Made by a program: the position numbers and the translations under genes. Of a DNA stretch of 9,440 nt, positions 1 to 8,020 are shown one piece after another. Position 1 is the stretch's first letter. The number at the start of each line of letters is the position of its first letter. This stretch comes from JBFWWW01 sp050245975. GTDB lineage: Bacteria > Pseudomonadota > Alphaproteobacteria > Rhizobiales > Hyphomicrobiaceae. Below the pieces are notes generated by a model that worked only from the letters and a program-made list of their open reading frames with translations, was not told the DNA's origin and did no database searches. The DNA is taken from NCBI GenBank assembly GCA_050245975.1, contig JBFWWW010000160.1:1-9440 (forward strand), in the 5' to 3' direction.

Positions 1-709
1 CATCGCGTTGATGGACGACAAGACGCGCCTCTGCGCGGCATCCCATGTCGCGTTCAGCAACGGCTACCGTCTCGATCTGCCGGCTCTCGGTGCCGAATGC
101 CGGTCGCGCAACGTCATTCTGATGACGGACATCATCCAGTCCGTCGGGCTTCTGAATGCGCCACTGCCGACGCTGGGCGCGGACATTGCGGTTGCGGGCT
201 GCCACAAGGCTCTTCTTGGCCTCAACGGCACGGGCTTCCTCTACTGTCGCGAGGAGCTGATCGAACGGCTTGTTCCTCCGTTTGCCGGCAAGAACAGCGT
301 GATCTCCGGTCGGCTCGACGAGGGACCGCTCGCGTTTCGCGCGGACATGCGCCGCTTCGAGTATGGTAATCCAAATTTTCTGGGCATTGCCGCGCTTTCT
401 GCTGCCGTTCGGCTCGTCAAGTCGTTCGGGCTCGCCCGCATCGAGGCACGCGTGCGAGACCTGACGACGGAACTGATCGAGCGCGCGACGGCGGCCGGCG
501 TTGCCGTGCGAACGCCGAGGGACTGGTCCGAGCGCGCGGGCATCGTCAGCTTCAGGCTTCCGGGCGCAGCGGAGGACATGGTCGGGCGTCTTGCCACTGC
601 CGGTGTCATAGCCAACGCGAAGGACGGCTATGTGCGGGCCTCGTTGCACGCCTACAACTCGAGCGAGGACATCGATCGACTGCTGAAATGCGTTTTGAGC
701 CACGGCTGA
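1..709 (+). CDS. Class V aminotransferase-fold PLP enzyme, 5'-truncated by window edge
   Basis: The reading frame is open from base 2 and ends at TGA 707-709, so 235 codons of the C-terminal part are present; the start lies left of the window. TTG at 8 or ATG at 11 are internal codons, not the start. The fold type I PLP site is visible: MTDIIQSVG holds the Asp that pairs with the pyridine nitrogen, and AGCHKALLG holds the Schiff-base Lys. Further on are RRFEYGNPNF and, near the end, VRASLHAYN, whose Arg is the usual substrate-carboxylate ligand of class V enzymes (cysteine desulfurase / isopenicillin-N epimerase / kynureninase-like superfamily). The same motifs occur in the same order in the complete enzyme at 2530-3705, so the two are paralogues; the fragment matches about residues 155-391 of that protein. 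The reaction is unknown: the family includes transaminases, epimerases, desulfurases and C-S lyases. It is followed 111 bases later by the gntR gene on the same strand, so they may share regulation. Confidence 0.9.
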   Translation, partial: IALMDDKTRLCAASHVAFSNGYRLDLPALGAECRSRNVILMTDIIQSVGLLNAPLPTLGADIAVAGCHKALLGLNGTGFLYCREELIERLVPPFAGKNSVISGRLDEGPLAFRADMRRFEYGNPNFLGIAALSAAVRLVKSFGLARIEARVRDLTTELIERATAAGVAVRTPRDWSERAGIVSFRLPGAAEDMVGRLATAGVIANAKDGYVRASLHAYNSSEDIDRLLKCVLSHG

Positions 710-711
710 TC

Positions 712-721
712 TGGACGACCA
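712..721. promoter_or_regulatory. Candidate operator TGGANNACCA upstream of gntR
   Basis: The sequence CTGGACGACCAG at 711-722 is an imperfect palindrome (CTGG/CCAG arms). Its core TGGA-CG-ACCA has the same TGGANNACCA form as 8071-8080 in the aap promoter region. It lies 2 bases after the stop of the upstream PLP gene and 15 bases before a possible -35 box at 737. GntR/FCD proteins commonly bind short TGGT/ACCA-type inverted repeats, so this is a candidate autoregulatory site. It was found by eye and is unproven. Confidence 0.3.
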
Positions 722-736
722 GGGGTCTGCCAACTA

Positions 737-766
737 TTGTTTCCTGTCGCGGTGCTTCGCTACATT
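737..766 (+). promoter_or_regulatory. Possible weak promoter of gntR
   Basis: TTGTTT (737-742) and TACATT (761-766) are separated by 18 bases and resemble a sigma-70-type -35/-10 pair (3/6 and 4/6 matches). They would start transcription near 773, about 48 bases before the chosen gntR start. The 111-base gap 710-820 is the only non-coding space before gntR. Transcription may instead read through from the upstream PLP gene. Confidence 0.25.
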
Positions 767-820
767 TTCGGCACCAAAGGCGCGGCTGGCTGGCCGTCAC
801 AACTCGAGGTATCGAGCGCG

Positions 821-1495
821 ATGACTGGAGAAACCGAACTCCTTTCCCGACAGAAGGCCTACGCCGAGATCAGAAACTTGATCCGCAGCGGCACGCTGAC
901 GCCGCAGGAGCCGTTGTCGGAGCGCCATCTCGCGGAGAGGCTCAACATCGGTCGGATGCCCATTCGCGAGGCCATCCAGGCGCTCGCAAACGACGGTCTG
1001 GTGAAGATCATTCCGACGCGGGGCACGTTCGTCCATCAATTGACGCTGACCGAGCTGCGCGACCTCTATGAGGTACGGCAGGCCAACGAGGGACTCGCCT
1101 GCCACCTTGCCGCCCTGAAGGGTGCCACGCGCGATCTCCTGAAGTACCGAGCCGTGTTCGAGCGCGCGCTCGAGACCACCAGCACCGCGCAGCTCATCGA
1201 CGCGCAGCGGCGGGGGCCCAGGTTTCACGAGGTCATCGCGGAGATCTCCGGCAATGCCGAGCTCAGCCGCATCCTGATCCGGTTGCGCGACAAACTCGAT
1301 CTTAATCTCCGCATCACGCAGGAGCATGATCTGGCGCGCGTCCGGGAAGCCGTTCGCGAGCATCTTGCGATTCTCGAGGCGATCGAGAACAAGGATCCCG
1401 ACGAGGCGCGCAAGCGCATGGCGGCGCATCTGTCGCGCGGCTACGCAGTGCGCGTGCAGATCCTTGGCGGATTCGAGATTCGCGGCACGCCCTGA
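821..1495 (+). CDS. GntR-family transcriptional regulator, FCD subgroup
   Basis: A 224-residue cytoplasmic DNA-binding protein of normal family length. Residues about 10-70 form the winged helix-turn-helix, with LSERHLAERLNIGRMPIREA (32-51) matching the GntR recognition-helix signature and GLVKIIPTRGTFV (59-71) the wing. Residues about 75-210 form the all-helical FCD ligand-binding domain. Its usual metal-ligand histidines are present as H136 (RFHEVIAEISGN), H181 (REHLAILEAI) and H203 (MAAHL), but the Asp normally four residues before the first His is Gly132. The ATG at 821 is chosen because GAGGT lies at 806-810, 10 bases upstream, and the protein then begins at a normal distance from the HTH; the frame is open further up to TTG 737. 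The gene is convergent with the transporter/PLP operon, ending 3 bases from it, and is the likely local regulator, probably binding an amino-acid-derived or organic-acid ligand. The regulated genes and ligand are inferred from position only. Confidence 0.92.
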   Translation: MTGETELLSRQKAYAEIRNLIRSGTLTPQEPLSERHLAERLNIGRMPIREAIQALANDGLVKIIPTRGTFVHQLTLTELRDLYEVRQANEGLACHLAALKGATRDLLKYRAVFERALETTSTAQLIDAQRRGPRFHEVIAEISGNAELSRILIRLRDKLDLNLRITQEHDLARVREAVREHLAILEAIENKDPDEARKRMAAHLSRGYAVRVQILGGFEIRGTP

Positions 1496-1498
1496 CCC

Positions 1499-2533
1499 TT
1501 ACCGCCCCGAGACGACTGCCCGCAACGCGGCTGAGGCTTCCAGAACCGCCTCGCGCGTCAGCTCGATGTGCGTGACCGCCCTGAGGCTCGTCGCACCTTC
1601 GACACCGATGCGCACATTTTTGTCACGCAATCCGCGCGCAACGTCGTCCGCAGACAGCCCCGTTCCCTGAACGTCGAAGAACACGAGATTGGTTGCGACC
1701 GGCTCGTGCATCAGCTTGCAACCGGGAATGGCGCGGATCTCGCTCGCCAGCAGTGCTGCGTTGACGTGATCCTCGGCCATGCGCGCGGCGTTGTGATCGA
1801 GCGCGTAGAGGCCTGCGGCGGCCAGCATCCCCGACTGACGCCATGCGCCGCCCAGCCGCTGCTTCCAGATCCAGGCGCGCTCGATGAAGTCGGCGGAGCC
1901 CGCGAGCACCGCGCCCACCGGGCAGCCGAGGCCTTTCGTCAGATCGAGCCATACGCTGTCGAAGCCGGCGGCAATAGCCTGTGGCGATGCGGAAAGGGCA
2001 GCGGCGGCATTGAGCACGCGCGCGCCGTCCATGTGCCGATGCAATCCATACTCCGCCGCCGCCGACGTGACGTCGGCAAGCTGCGCGAGCGTCCACGGGA
2101 CGCCGCCACCGCGATTGACGGTCTGCTCGACCCAGATCATCGCCGGTACCGGCGTGTTCCGCTTCTTCCTTGTGCCGGCAACGCGGCGGACGTCCTCGCC
2201 CGTATAGATACCGCGCTGGCACGGAACGATGCGGGGGAATGCACCCGCGACAGCTGCCAGGCCGCCACACTCCGATCCCAGCAGATGGGACAGCGCGCTG
2301 GTGATGATCATGCTGCCCGGCTGGCAGACGACAGCAACACTGATGAGGTTGCACATCGTGCCCGACGGAAGGAATACGGCCGCTTCCTTGCCGAACATCC
2401 CGGCGACACGTGCGCACAGCCGCTTCGCCGTCGGGTCCTCGCCGAGCTGCTCATCACCGACTTCGGCGGCAGCCATGGCCGCGCGCATTTCCGCGCTCGG
2501 TCGCGTCTGTGTATCGCTGTAGAGGTCGATCAT
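1499..2533 (-). CDS. Threonine-aldolase-like PLP enzyme (beta-eliminating lyase family)
   Basis: A 344-residue fold type I PLP enzyme of the L-threonine aldolase (LtaE) family, which cleaves beta-hydroxy amino acids to glycine and an aldehyde. It begins MIDLYSDTQTRPS, the hallmark LTA N-terminus; FLPSGTMCNL (54-63) contacts the cofactor phosphate, HMDGARVLNA (167-176) carries the PLP-binding Asp169 and Arg172, and LTKGLGCPVG (198-207) carries the Schiff-base Lys200. His83 is conserved. Several substrate-side positions differ from E. coli LtaE as I recall it: Phe87 is Ser, the catalytic-region His126 is not conserved, ENTHN is EQTVN, and the Lys222 position is Gln225 with GGGM replaced by GGAW. 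It may therefore act on an unusual beta-hydroxy amino acid or do a different beta-elimination. Its ATG overlaps the TGA of the preceding class V gene (ATGA), implying translational coupling; GGAG lies 11 bases upstream (2545-2548). It is the last gene of the operon and stops (TAA) 3 bases from gntR. Confidence 0.88.
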   Translation of the reverse strand: MIDLYSDTQTRPSAEMRAAMAAAEVGDEQLGEDPTAKRLCARVAGMFGKEAAVFLPSGTMCNLISVAVVCQPGSMIITSALSHLLGSECGGLAAVAGAFPRIVPCQRGIYTGEDVRRVAGTRKKRNTPVPAMIWVEQTVNRGGGVPWTLAQLADVTSAAAEYGLHRHMDGARVLNAAAALSASPQAIAAGFDSVWLDLTKGLGCPVGAVLAGSADFIERAWIWKQRLGGAWRQSGMLAAAGLYALDHNAARMAEDHVNAALLASEIRAIPGCKLMHEPVATNLVFFDVQGTGLSADDVARGLRDKNVRIGVEGATSLRAVTHIELTREAVLEASAALRAVVSGR

Positions 2534-3705
2534 GCCGGCATGATCTCCGAGATTGCGTCGAGCAGCATCTCCACTTCCTCATGCGTGTTGTAGAAATGGA
2601 TGGAGGCGCGCAGGTGACCATCCTTGACGCTGACGATGATGCGGCGCTTGTCCTTCAGTGCCTTTGCGGCAGCCTCGACGTCGCCCTTGCTGTCGAAGCC
2701 GATGATCCCGGCGCGTTCCTCCCACGGTTGCGGCGTCCGTACCGCCACATGGCGCTTTTTGGCGCCCTCCAGAGCCGCGGTCGTCAACTCCCGCACCCGG
2801 TCCTCGATGTGTCCAAGTCCGATGGACTCGATGAACTCGGCCGAGCTGCGTTGCACCCAGCAGCCGATGAAATTGGGGTTGCCGTACTCGAAGCGGTGCG
2901 CGTCGGGTGCGAGCACGGGGTTGTCCTGCAGCCTGTCGTTCGACGTGAAGCTGAACTTGGCGGCGTAGGGCGGCACCGTCGCGCCGGTCATTGCGTCGGT
3001 CATGTACATGAAGCCGGCGCCCGCAAGACTGAACTGCGCCTTGTGTCCGCCGGCGACGACGGCGTCGGCTCCGAGCTGGTCGATGCGATTGCTGAGAACG
3101 CCGATACCCTGCACCCCATCGACCACGAGCTTGGCGCCGATCTCGCGGCAGTACTGACCGAGCTTGGGGATGTCGGCGCGGTAGCCGGTGGCGTAGGAAA
3201 CCCAGGCGGAGGAAATGAGCCGCGTCCGCTTGTCAGCGATCTTGCGATAGTCGTCCACCGTCAGCCGGCCGGCATGATCCGGCTTCGCAAAGCGCACTTC
3301 AACGCCGCGCCGGTCAAGGTGGCGCCAGGGGAACGTGTTGTTCTCATGCTCGGCGAGACTGATGAGAACGTTGTCGCCCTCGCGCAGCCCCTCGTAGCCC
3401 TGGGCGATGATGTTCATGCCTTCGGACGTGTTCTTGATGAGCGCAACGTTGCGTGCCGGCGCACCGAAAACCCGCGCGACCGTTTCACGCGTTTTCTCGG
3501 TGGCATCCATGGAGAATGCCTTCTCGCCGGCATGCTGGTAGATGTCCTGCAACCAGTTGCCAATCGCGCTCTCGACCGAGCGCGGCAGCAGCGCCTTCCT
3601 GGCCGTATCCAGGTAAGTGAAGTTTTCCGTGGTGGGGAACTGGGAGCGAATGTCGTCCCAATCGGGCCCCGCGTTGCGGATCACGCGTTTTGCTGAAGTG
3701 GACAT
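2530..3705 (-). CDS. Class V aminotransferase-fold PLP enzyme (complete)
   Basis: A 391-residue cytoplasmic PLP enzyme of the cysteine desulfurase / isopenicillin-N epimerase-like superfamily. Visible landmarks are YLDTARKALLP (31-41), AEHENNTFPW (118-127, His120 stacking on PLP), VVDGVQGIG (194-202, Asp196), AGGHKAQFS (218-226, Schiff-base Lys222), HRFEYGNPNF (270-279) and LRASIHFYN (365-373, carboxylate-binding Arg367). No flexible cysteine loop typical of NifS/IscS is evident, so sulfur transfer for Fe-S clusters is unlikely; transamination, epimerisation or lyase chemistry remain open. The ATG at 3705 has GGAG 8 bases upstream (3714-3717); the frame is open to 3882 but that stretch lies over aapP and does not look like this family. 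It follows aapP after 40 bases and overlaps the aldolase-like gene by 4, so it belongs to the transporter operon. It is a paralogue of the truncated enzyme at 1-709. Confidence 0.92.
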   Translation of the reverse strand: MSTSAKRVIRNAGPDWDDIRSQFPTTENFTYLDTARKALLPRSVESAIGNWLQDIYQHAGEKAFSMDATEKTRETVARVFGAPARNVALIKNTSEGMNIIAQGYEGLREGDNVLISLAEHENNTFPWRHLDRRGVEVRFAKPDHAGRLTVDDYRKIADKRTRLISSAWVSYATGYRADIPKLGQYCREIGAKLVVDGVQGIGVLSNRIDQLGADAVVAGGHKAQFSLAGAGFMYMTDAMTGATVPPYAAKFSFTSNDRLQDNPVLAPDAHRFEYGNPNFIGCWVQRSSAEFIESIGLGHIEDRVRELTTAALEGAKKRHVAVRTPQPWEERAGIIGFDSKGDVEAAAKALKDKRRIIVSVKDGHLRASIHFYNTHEEVEMLLDAISEIMPA

Positions 3706-3713
3706 GATTTTAT

Positions 3714-3717
3714 CTCC
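3714..3717 (-). promoter_or_regulatory. Ribosome binding site fixing the class V enzyme start
   Basis: GGAG on the minus strand, 8 bases before the ATG at 3705. It decides this start against the 59-codon longer open frame. The 40-base gap 3706-3745 between aapP and this gene holds this site and no convincing hairpin, so aapP transcripts should continue into it. Confidence 0.75.
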
Positions 3718-3745
3718 GTATGAAGGGGAAAGCCGTCGGCCTGTG

Positions 3746-4509
<764 letters not shown>

Positions 4510-4513
<4 letters not shown>

Positions 4514-5628
4514 GATGTTCTCCGCAGCGAGACGCGCTTCTCGATGTGCCGGCTGTATTGGGACATGGCGTAGCAGGCGACAAAGTAGATCGCGAAAATG
4601 AAGAGGTAGCCCTCGATCGAGTAGCGCACCCAGACCGGATCGTTGATGGCCGAGCGGGTGGTGCCGAGGATGTCGTAAAGGCCGATGATGCTGACGAATG
4701 TCGTGTTCTTGAAGCCGCGCACGATGTCGCTGACAAGGGCCGGCAGAACGACACGAAGCGCCTGCGGCAGGACGATGCGCCGGGTCCGCGTCCAATAACC
4801 GAGGTTCATGGCGTCCGCAGCTTCGTACTGCCCGCGCGGGATGGCCTGCAGTCCACCGCGCACCACTTCGGCCGAGTAGGCGGCGAAGAAGACGGTCATG
4901 CCGAGACCGGCGCGAACGAGCTTGTCGATCGTCATGCCGTCCGGCAGGAACAGCGGCAGCATCAGCGAGACCATGAACAGCACGCTGACGAGCGGTACAC
5001 CGCGGACAAGCTCGATGACGCCCGTGCAGAGTGCGCTGATCGCCGGCAGGTTCGACTGTCGCCCGAGTGCCAGCAGGATGGCGAGAGGAATGCCACCCAG
5101 CACGCTGCCGACGAACAGGATCAACGTCAGGGGAAGCCCGCTCCATTCCCGGGTATCGACGGGTGTGAGGCCCAGAATACCGCCGCGCAAAAGTCCGAGC
5201 GCGAGCGCCATGACGGCAATCCAGACGACAAGCAGAGCTGGCGACCAGAGCCGACGCACGCCTGAGAGCGCCGTCATGCCGATAATCAGCGCCGACGCGA
5301 GAGCGGCCCGCCAATGCTCGTCATAGGGATAGGTGCCGAACAGGATGAGGCGGTATTTCTCGGGGACCAAGGCCCAGCAGGCGCCGACTCCCGGCTCACC
5401 GCAAGCCTTGGCGTCGGGGCTGTACCACACGGCGCGGAGCAGGCCCCACGACACCAGATCGGGAATGATCAGAACGAGGGCCCAGATACACAGGAGCGTA
5501 AGAACCGTGCTGGACGGCGAGGAAAAGAGCGATTTGCGAATGCCGTCGATGATGCCCGAGCGCCGCTTCGCCGGCGGCGGCCGCTTTCCTCCAGCCTTTC
5601 CGGGGGACGCTGCTGCGGCCACGCTCAT
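4510..5628 (-). CDS. aapM: General L-amino-acid ABC transporter permease AapM
   Basis: A 372-residue inner-membrane permease. After a basic, Pro/Ala-rich cytoplasmic N-terminus (1-30) there are hydrophobic segments at about 42-63, 109-122, 131-149, 166-188, 212-229, 241-256 and 341-358. The long region between the first segment and the core, with GVGACWALVPEKY (81-93), is a hallmark of AapM and distinguishes it from the shorter HisM/GlnP permeases. The EAA loop that docks on the ATPase begins at Glu269 (EAADAMNLGY) and runs on through LPQALRVVLPAL. Its ATG overlaps the TGA of aapQ (ATGA) and its TGA overlaps the GTG of aapP, so all three are probably translationally coupled. GAGG lies 5 bases before the ATG. 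It forms a heterodimer with AapQ by family knowledge. Confidence 0.94.
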
Positions 5629-6872
5629 CGCTCCCTCAGCTGCACGGTGCGGTTATAGAGGTTCATGAGCAGGCCGATCACGAGGCTGATAAGCAGGTAG
5701 CACCCCATCATGATGGCTGTGCATTCGACTGCCCGGCCCGTCACCGTGGTCACTGTGTTGCTGATGTTGAAGAGCTCCGGATAGCCGATGGCGATGCCAA
5801 GCGAGCTGTTCTTGATGAGGCTGATGTATTGCGCTGCGAGCGGCGGCACCATGACGCGCAGCGCCTGCGGCAGGACGATCCGAAGATAGACGGTGCGCTT
5901 CGACAGCCCGAGTGCTTGTGCCGCTTCGAGCTGGCCCTGCGCAATCGACTGAATGCCCGAGCGGACGATCTCGGCGACAAACGCCGCTATGTAAAGCGAG
6001 AGTCCCAGGGTCAGCGCAACGAACTCCGCCGATAGCGCAAGTCCGCCGACAAAGTTGAAGCCGCGCAGCTTCGGCATTTCAAAGGTCGACGGCATCCCCG
6101 CCAGCAACCACCCGACCAGTGGGGGAAGGATGACAAGAAGCGCCGATATGGCGACTGTCGCGGACGCCGGCATGCGCCGTCCCAGCGAGGGGCGGCGCCG
6201 CCATCTGTAGAACGCCAATGCCGCGCACAGTCCCGTTGCCAGCAGTGCAAAAATGACGAGCCCGGCATCGCCCGCAAGCCAGGGCATCTGAATGCCGCGG
6301 TTGCTGATGAAAAATCCCGGTAGCGGCTGAACCGCGTTGCGGGCTGCCGGCGCCAGTGTGACGACCGTATACCAGAATGCGATCTGGACAAGCTGTGGCG
6401 TATTGCGAAACGCCTCGACGTAGAGGCTGGACAGCCGCGCCACGATCAGATTGGGCGAGACGCGGGCAATACCCAGCAGCACCCCGATCAGGGTCGCGAG
6501 AACGATACTGCCGATCGACACCTTGATGGAATTCAGGATGCCGACGATGAATGCCTTGCCGAGGGTCGATTGCGATGAAAAGGGTATCAGGCTCTCGCCG
6601 ATCGTGAAGCCGGCGCGGTCATCGAGAAATGCAAAGCCGGTCGACATTCCCCGCGCAGCGATCGCCTCCTGGAGATTGGAGAAGGCATAGGTGGCGGCAA
6701 GCGCCACGACTGCCAGCACGGCAACCTGCCAGACAAGGCCTCGCAACCCGCCGGACCTGAGCCGTTGCAGAATTGTGGATCGCGGCGGAGGTCTCCGTGC
6801 GCCGCGCACACGATGCATGACCGGCGCGACGCCAAGGGACGCGTTCCGTCCACTCAGAGCTTGATCGGTCAT
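5625..6872 (-). CDS. aapQ: General L-amino-acid ABC transporter permease AapQ
   Basis: A 415-residue inner-membrane permease, close to the usual AapQ length of about 400. A basic cytoplasmic N-terminus (1-40) precedes membrane segments at about 45-63, 107-135, 161-175, 204-222, 237-258, 276-300 and 372-390. The periplasmic stretch RGMSTGFAFLDDRAGFTIGE (74-93) is the characteristic AapQ/BztB feature. The EAA loop starts at Glu316 (EAAQALGLSK, then LPQALRVMVPPL). The ATG at 6872 is preceded by GGAG at only 2 bases spacing, so an internal start such as Met19 is possible, but the first ATG keeps the usual length. The gap to aapJ is 61 bases (6873-6933); I see only a very weak 4-bp stem there, not a terminator, so read-through from aapJ is expected. 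Confidence 0.94.
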   Translation of the reverse strand: MTDQALSGRNASLGVAPVMHRVRGARRPPPRSTILQRLRSGGLRGLVWQVAVLAVVALAATYAFSNLQEAIAARGMSTGFAFLDDRAGFTIGESLIPFSSQSTLGKAFIVGILNSIKVSIGSIVLATLIGVLLGIARVSPNLIVARLSSLYVEAFRNTPQLVQIAFWYTVVTLAPAARNAVQPLPGFFISNRGIQMPWLAGDAGLVIFALLATGLCAALAFYRWRRRPSLGRRMPASATVAISALLVILPPLVGWLLAGMPSTFEMPKLRGFNFVGGLALSAEFVALTLGLSLYIAAFVAEIVRSGIQSIAQGQLEAAQALGLSKRTVYLRIVLPQALRVMVPPLAAQYISLIKNSSLGIAIGYPELFNISNTVTTVTGRAVECTAIMMGCYLLISLVIGLLMNLYNRTVQLRER

Positions 6873-6933
6873 TGCTCCACGGCGCTTGACGATACTCGAT
6901 CGGAGGTCGGCTCTATATCTTGCCTGCTTGAGA

Positions 6934-7953
6934 TCAGTTGAATGGCGGCGCGTAGATCAGCCCGCCGTTCGTCCACAGGGCATTGAGGCCCCGTTCCATG
7001 CGGAACGGTGTGTTCTTGCCGATGTTGCGCTCGAACACCTCGCCGTAGTTTCCGACCTGCTTGATGATCTGATAGGCCCAGTCGTTCTTGAGACCCATGG
7101 CCTCGCCGTACTTGCCGGTGACACCCAGCAGGCGCTTGATGTTGGCATCGGGGCTCTTGAGCATTTCATCGACATTCTTCGAAGTCACCCCGGCCTCCTC
7201 GGCCTCCATCATCGCGTAGACCGACCAGGCAACGATATCGCGCCACTTCGGGTCGTCCTGGCGCACGACGGGCCCCATGGGGTCCTTGCCGTAGACGCCG
7301 GGAAGAATGACGTGGTCTTCAGGATGCGCCGAGGTCGCTCGTGTCGACGCAAGCCCCGATGTGGCCTGGATGTGGACGTCGCAGCGGCCGTTGAAATAGG
7401 CCGTATTGAGCTCTGTCTGCGTCTGGATGACGATCGGCGTGTATTTCAAGCCGTTCTTGGTGAAGACGTCGTTGGCGACTTTCTCGGATGTCGAGCCGGG
7501 GAGGATGCATACGGTCGCGCCATCGAGCTCTTTCGCGCTTTTCACGTTCAGCGACTTCGGCACCATGATGCCCTGGCCGTCGTAGAACGTCGGAGCCACG
7601 AAATCGACGCCGACGTCGACATCGCGGCTCAGCGTCCAGGTGACGTTCTTGGTCAGGACGTCGATCTCGCCCGATTGAAGAACGGTGAAGCGCGTCTGGT
7701 TCGTCGTCTTGACGAACTGGACCTTGCTTTTGTCGCCGAGCACCGCGGCCGCGACGGCCTTGCACGTGTCGACGTCCATGCCTTCCCATTCGCCCTTGCT
7801 GTTGAGAGCGGAGAAGCCGGGGCGATCACCGACGCCACAGATCAGAACGCCGCGGTCCTTGACCGATTTGAGCGTCTCGGCGGCCTGCGCAGCGCCCGCG
7901 GTCAGAACCGCCGCGGCGGCGGCCACGGAAGTCGCCAGAATACTGATCCTCAC
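6934..7953 (-). CDS. aapJ: Periplasmic general L-amino-acid-binding protein AapJ
   Basis: A 339-residue periplasmic binding protein (SBP family 3) that delivers amino acids to AapQMP. It starts with a Sec signal peptide: basic start, hydrophobic Ala/Val core, and AQA cleavage site after residue 24. Hallmarks of AapJ are GVLICGV (35-41), EGMDVDTCKAVAAAVLGD, RFTVLQSGEIDVLTKNVTWT, a YDGQGIMV stretch, and the C-terminal GLNALWTNGGLIYAPPF. Three in-frame starts are stacked: ATG 7959, GTG 7956, GTG 7953. GGGGAG at 7961-7966 leaves 1, 4 and 7 bases respectively, so GTG 7953 has the best spacing; an annotation starting at 7959 would add two residues. The frame is open to 8064 but that part crosses the leader hairpins and is not signal-peptide-like. 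It is first in the operon and is preceded by a probable promoter and structured leader. Canonical ligand range is broad; GVGDRPGF replaces a loop I would expect to read more like GxxGLPGF, which may affect specificity. Confidence 0.94.
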   Translation of the reverse strand: MRISILATSVAAAAAVLTAGAAQAAETLKSVKDRGVLICGVGDRPGFSALNSKGEWEGMDVDTCKAVAAAVLGDKSKVQFVKTTNQTRFTVLQSGEIDVLTKNVTWTLSRDVDVGVDFVAPTFYDGQGIMVPKSLNVKSAKELDGATVCILPGSTSEKVANDVFTKNGLKYTPIVIQTQTELNTAYFNGRCDVHIQATSGLASTRATSAHPEDHVILPGVYGKDPMGPVVRQDDPKWRDIVAWSVYAMMEAEEAGVTSKNVDEMLKSPDANIKRLLGVTGKYGEAMGLKNDWAYQIIKQVGNYGEVFERNIGKNTPFRMERGLNALWTNGGLIYAPPFN

Positions 7954-7960
7954 CACCATT

Positions 7961-7966
7961 CTCCCC
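7961..7966 (-). promoter_or_regulatory. aapJ ribosome binding site
   Basis: GGGGAG on the minus strand. The spacing argues for the third of three stacked starts (ATG GTG GTG), because GTG 7953 lies 7 bases downstream while ATG 7959 is only 1 base away. Confidence 0.7.
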
Positions 7967-7989
7967 GGAATTGGATAAGCGTAAGTTTC

Positions 7990-8009
7990 CTGGCGAAACA
8001 GGTCGCCAG
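7990..8009 (-). other. Leader hairpin 2 of aapJ (perfect 7-bp stem)
   Basis: CTGGCGA (7990-7996) and TCGCCAG (8003-8009) form a perfect 7-bp stem with a 6-base loop. Read in the aap direction the loop is CCTGTT. It ends 36 bases before the aapJ start. No run of T follows it in the aap direction, so it is not a standard intrinsic terminator. The loop repeats the CCTGT of the 3' arm of hairpin 1. Confidence 0.55.
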
Positions 8010-8020
8010 CGTCCGAACTG

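Noticed and set aside
737..820. TTG start 28 codons upstream for the GntR protein
   Set aside because: The extra residues do not resemble the family; ATG 821 has a GAGGT site and normal distance to the HTH.
2410..3696. 428-codon open frame on the plus strand
   Set aside because: It lies antisense to the class V PLP gene, whose motifs are unmistakable; the plus-strand translation has no recognisable domain and is rich in His/Arg/Asp as expected of a GC-rich antisense shadow.
4514..5314. Long N-terminal extension of AapP
   Set aside because: The extension is an Arg/His-rich frame inside aapM; the GTG at 4513 with a GTGA overlap and GGAG 6 bases upstream gives the standard AapP length.
6873..6933. 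Possible terminator or processing hairpin between aapJ and aapQ
   Set aside because: Only a 4-bp CGAT/ATCG stem can be drawn, with no T-run; too weak to call.
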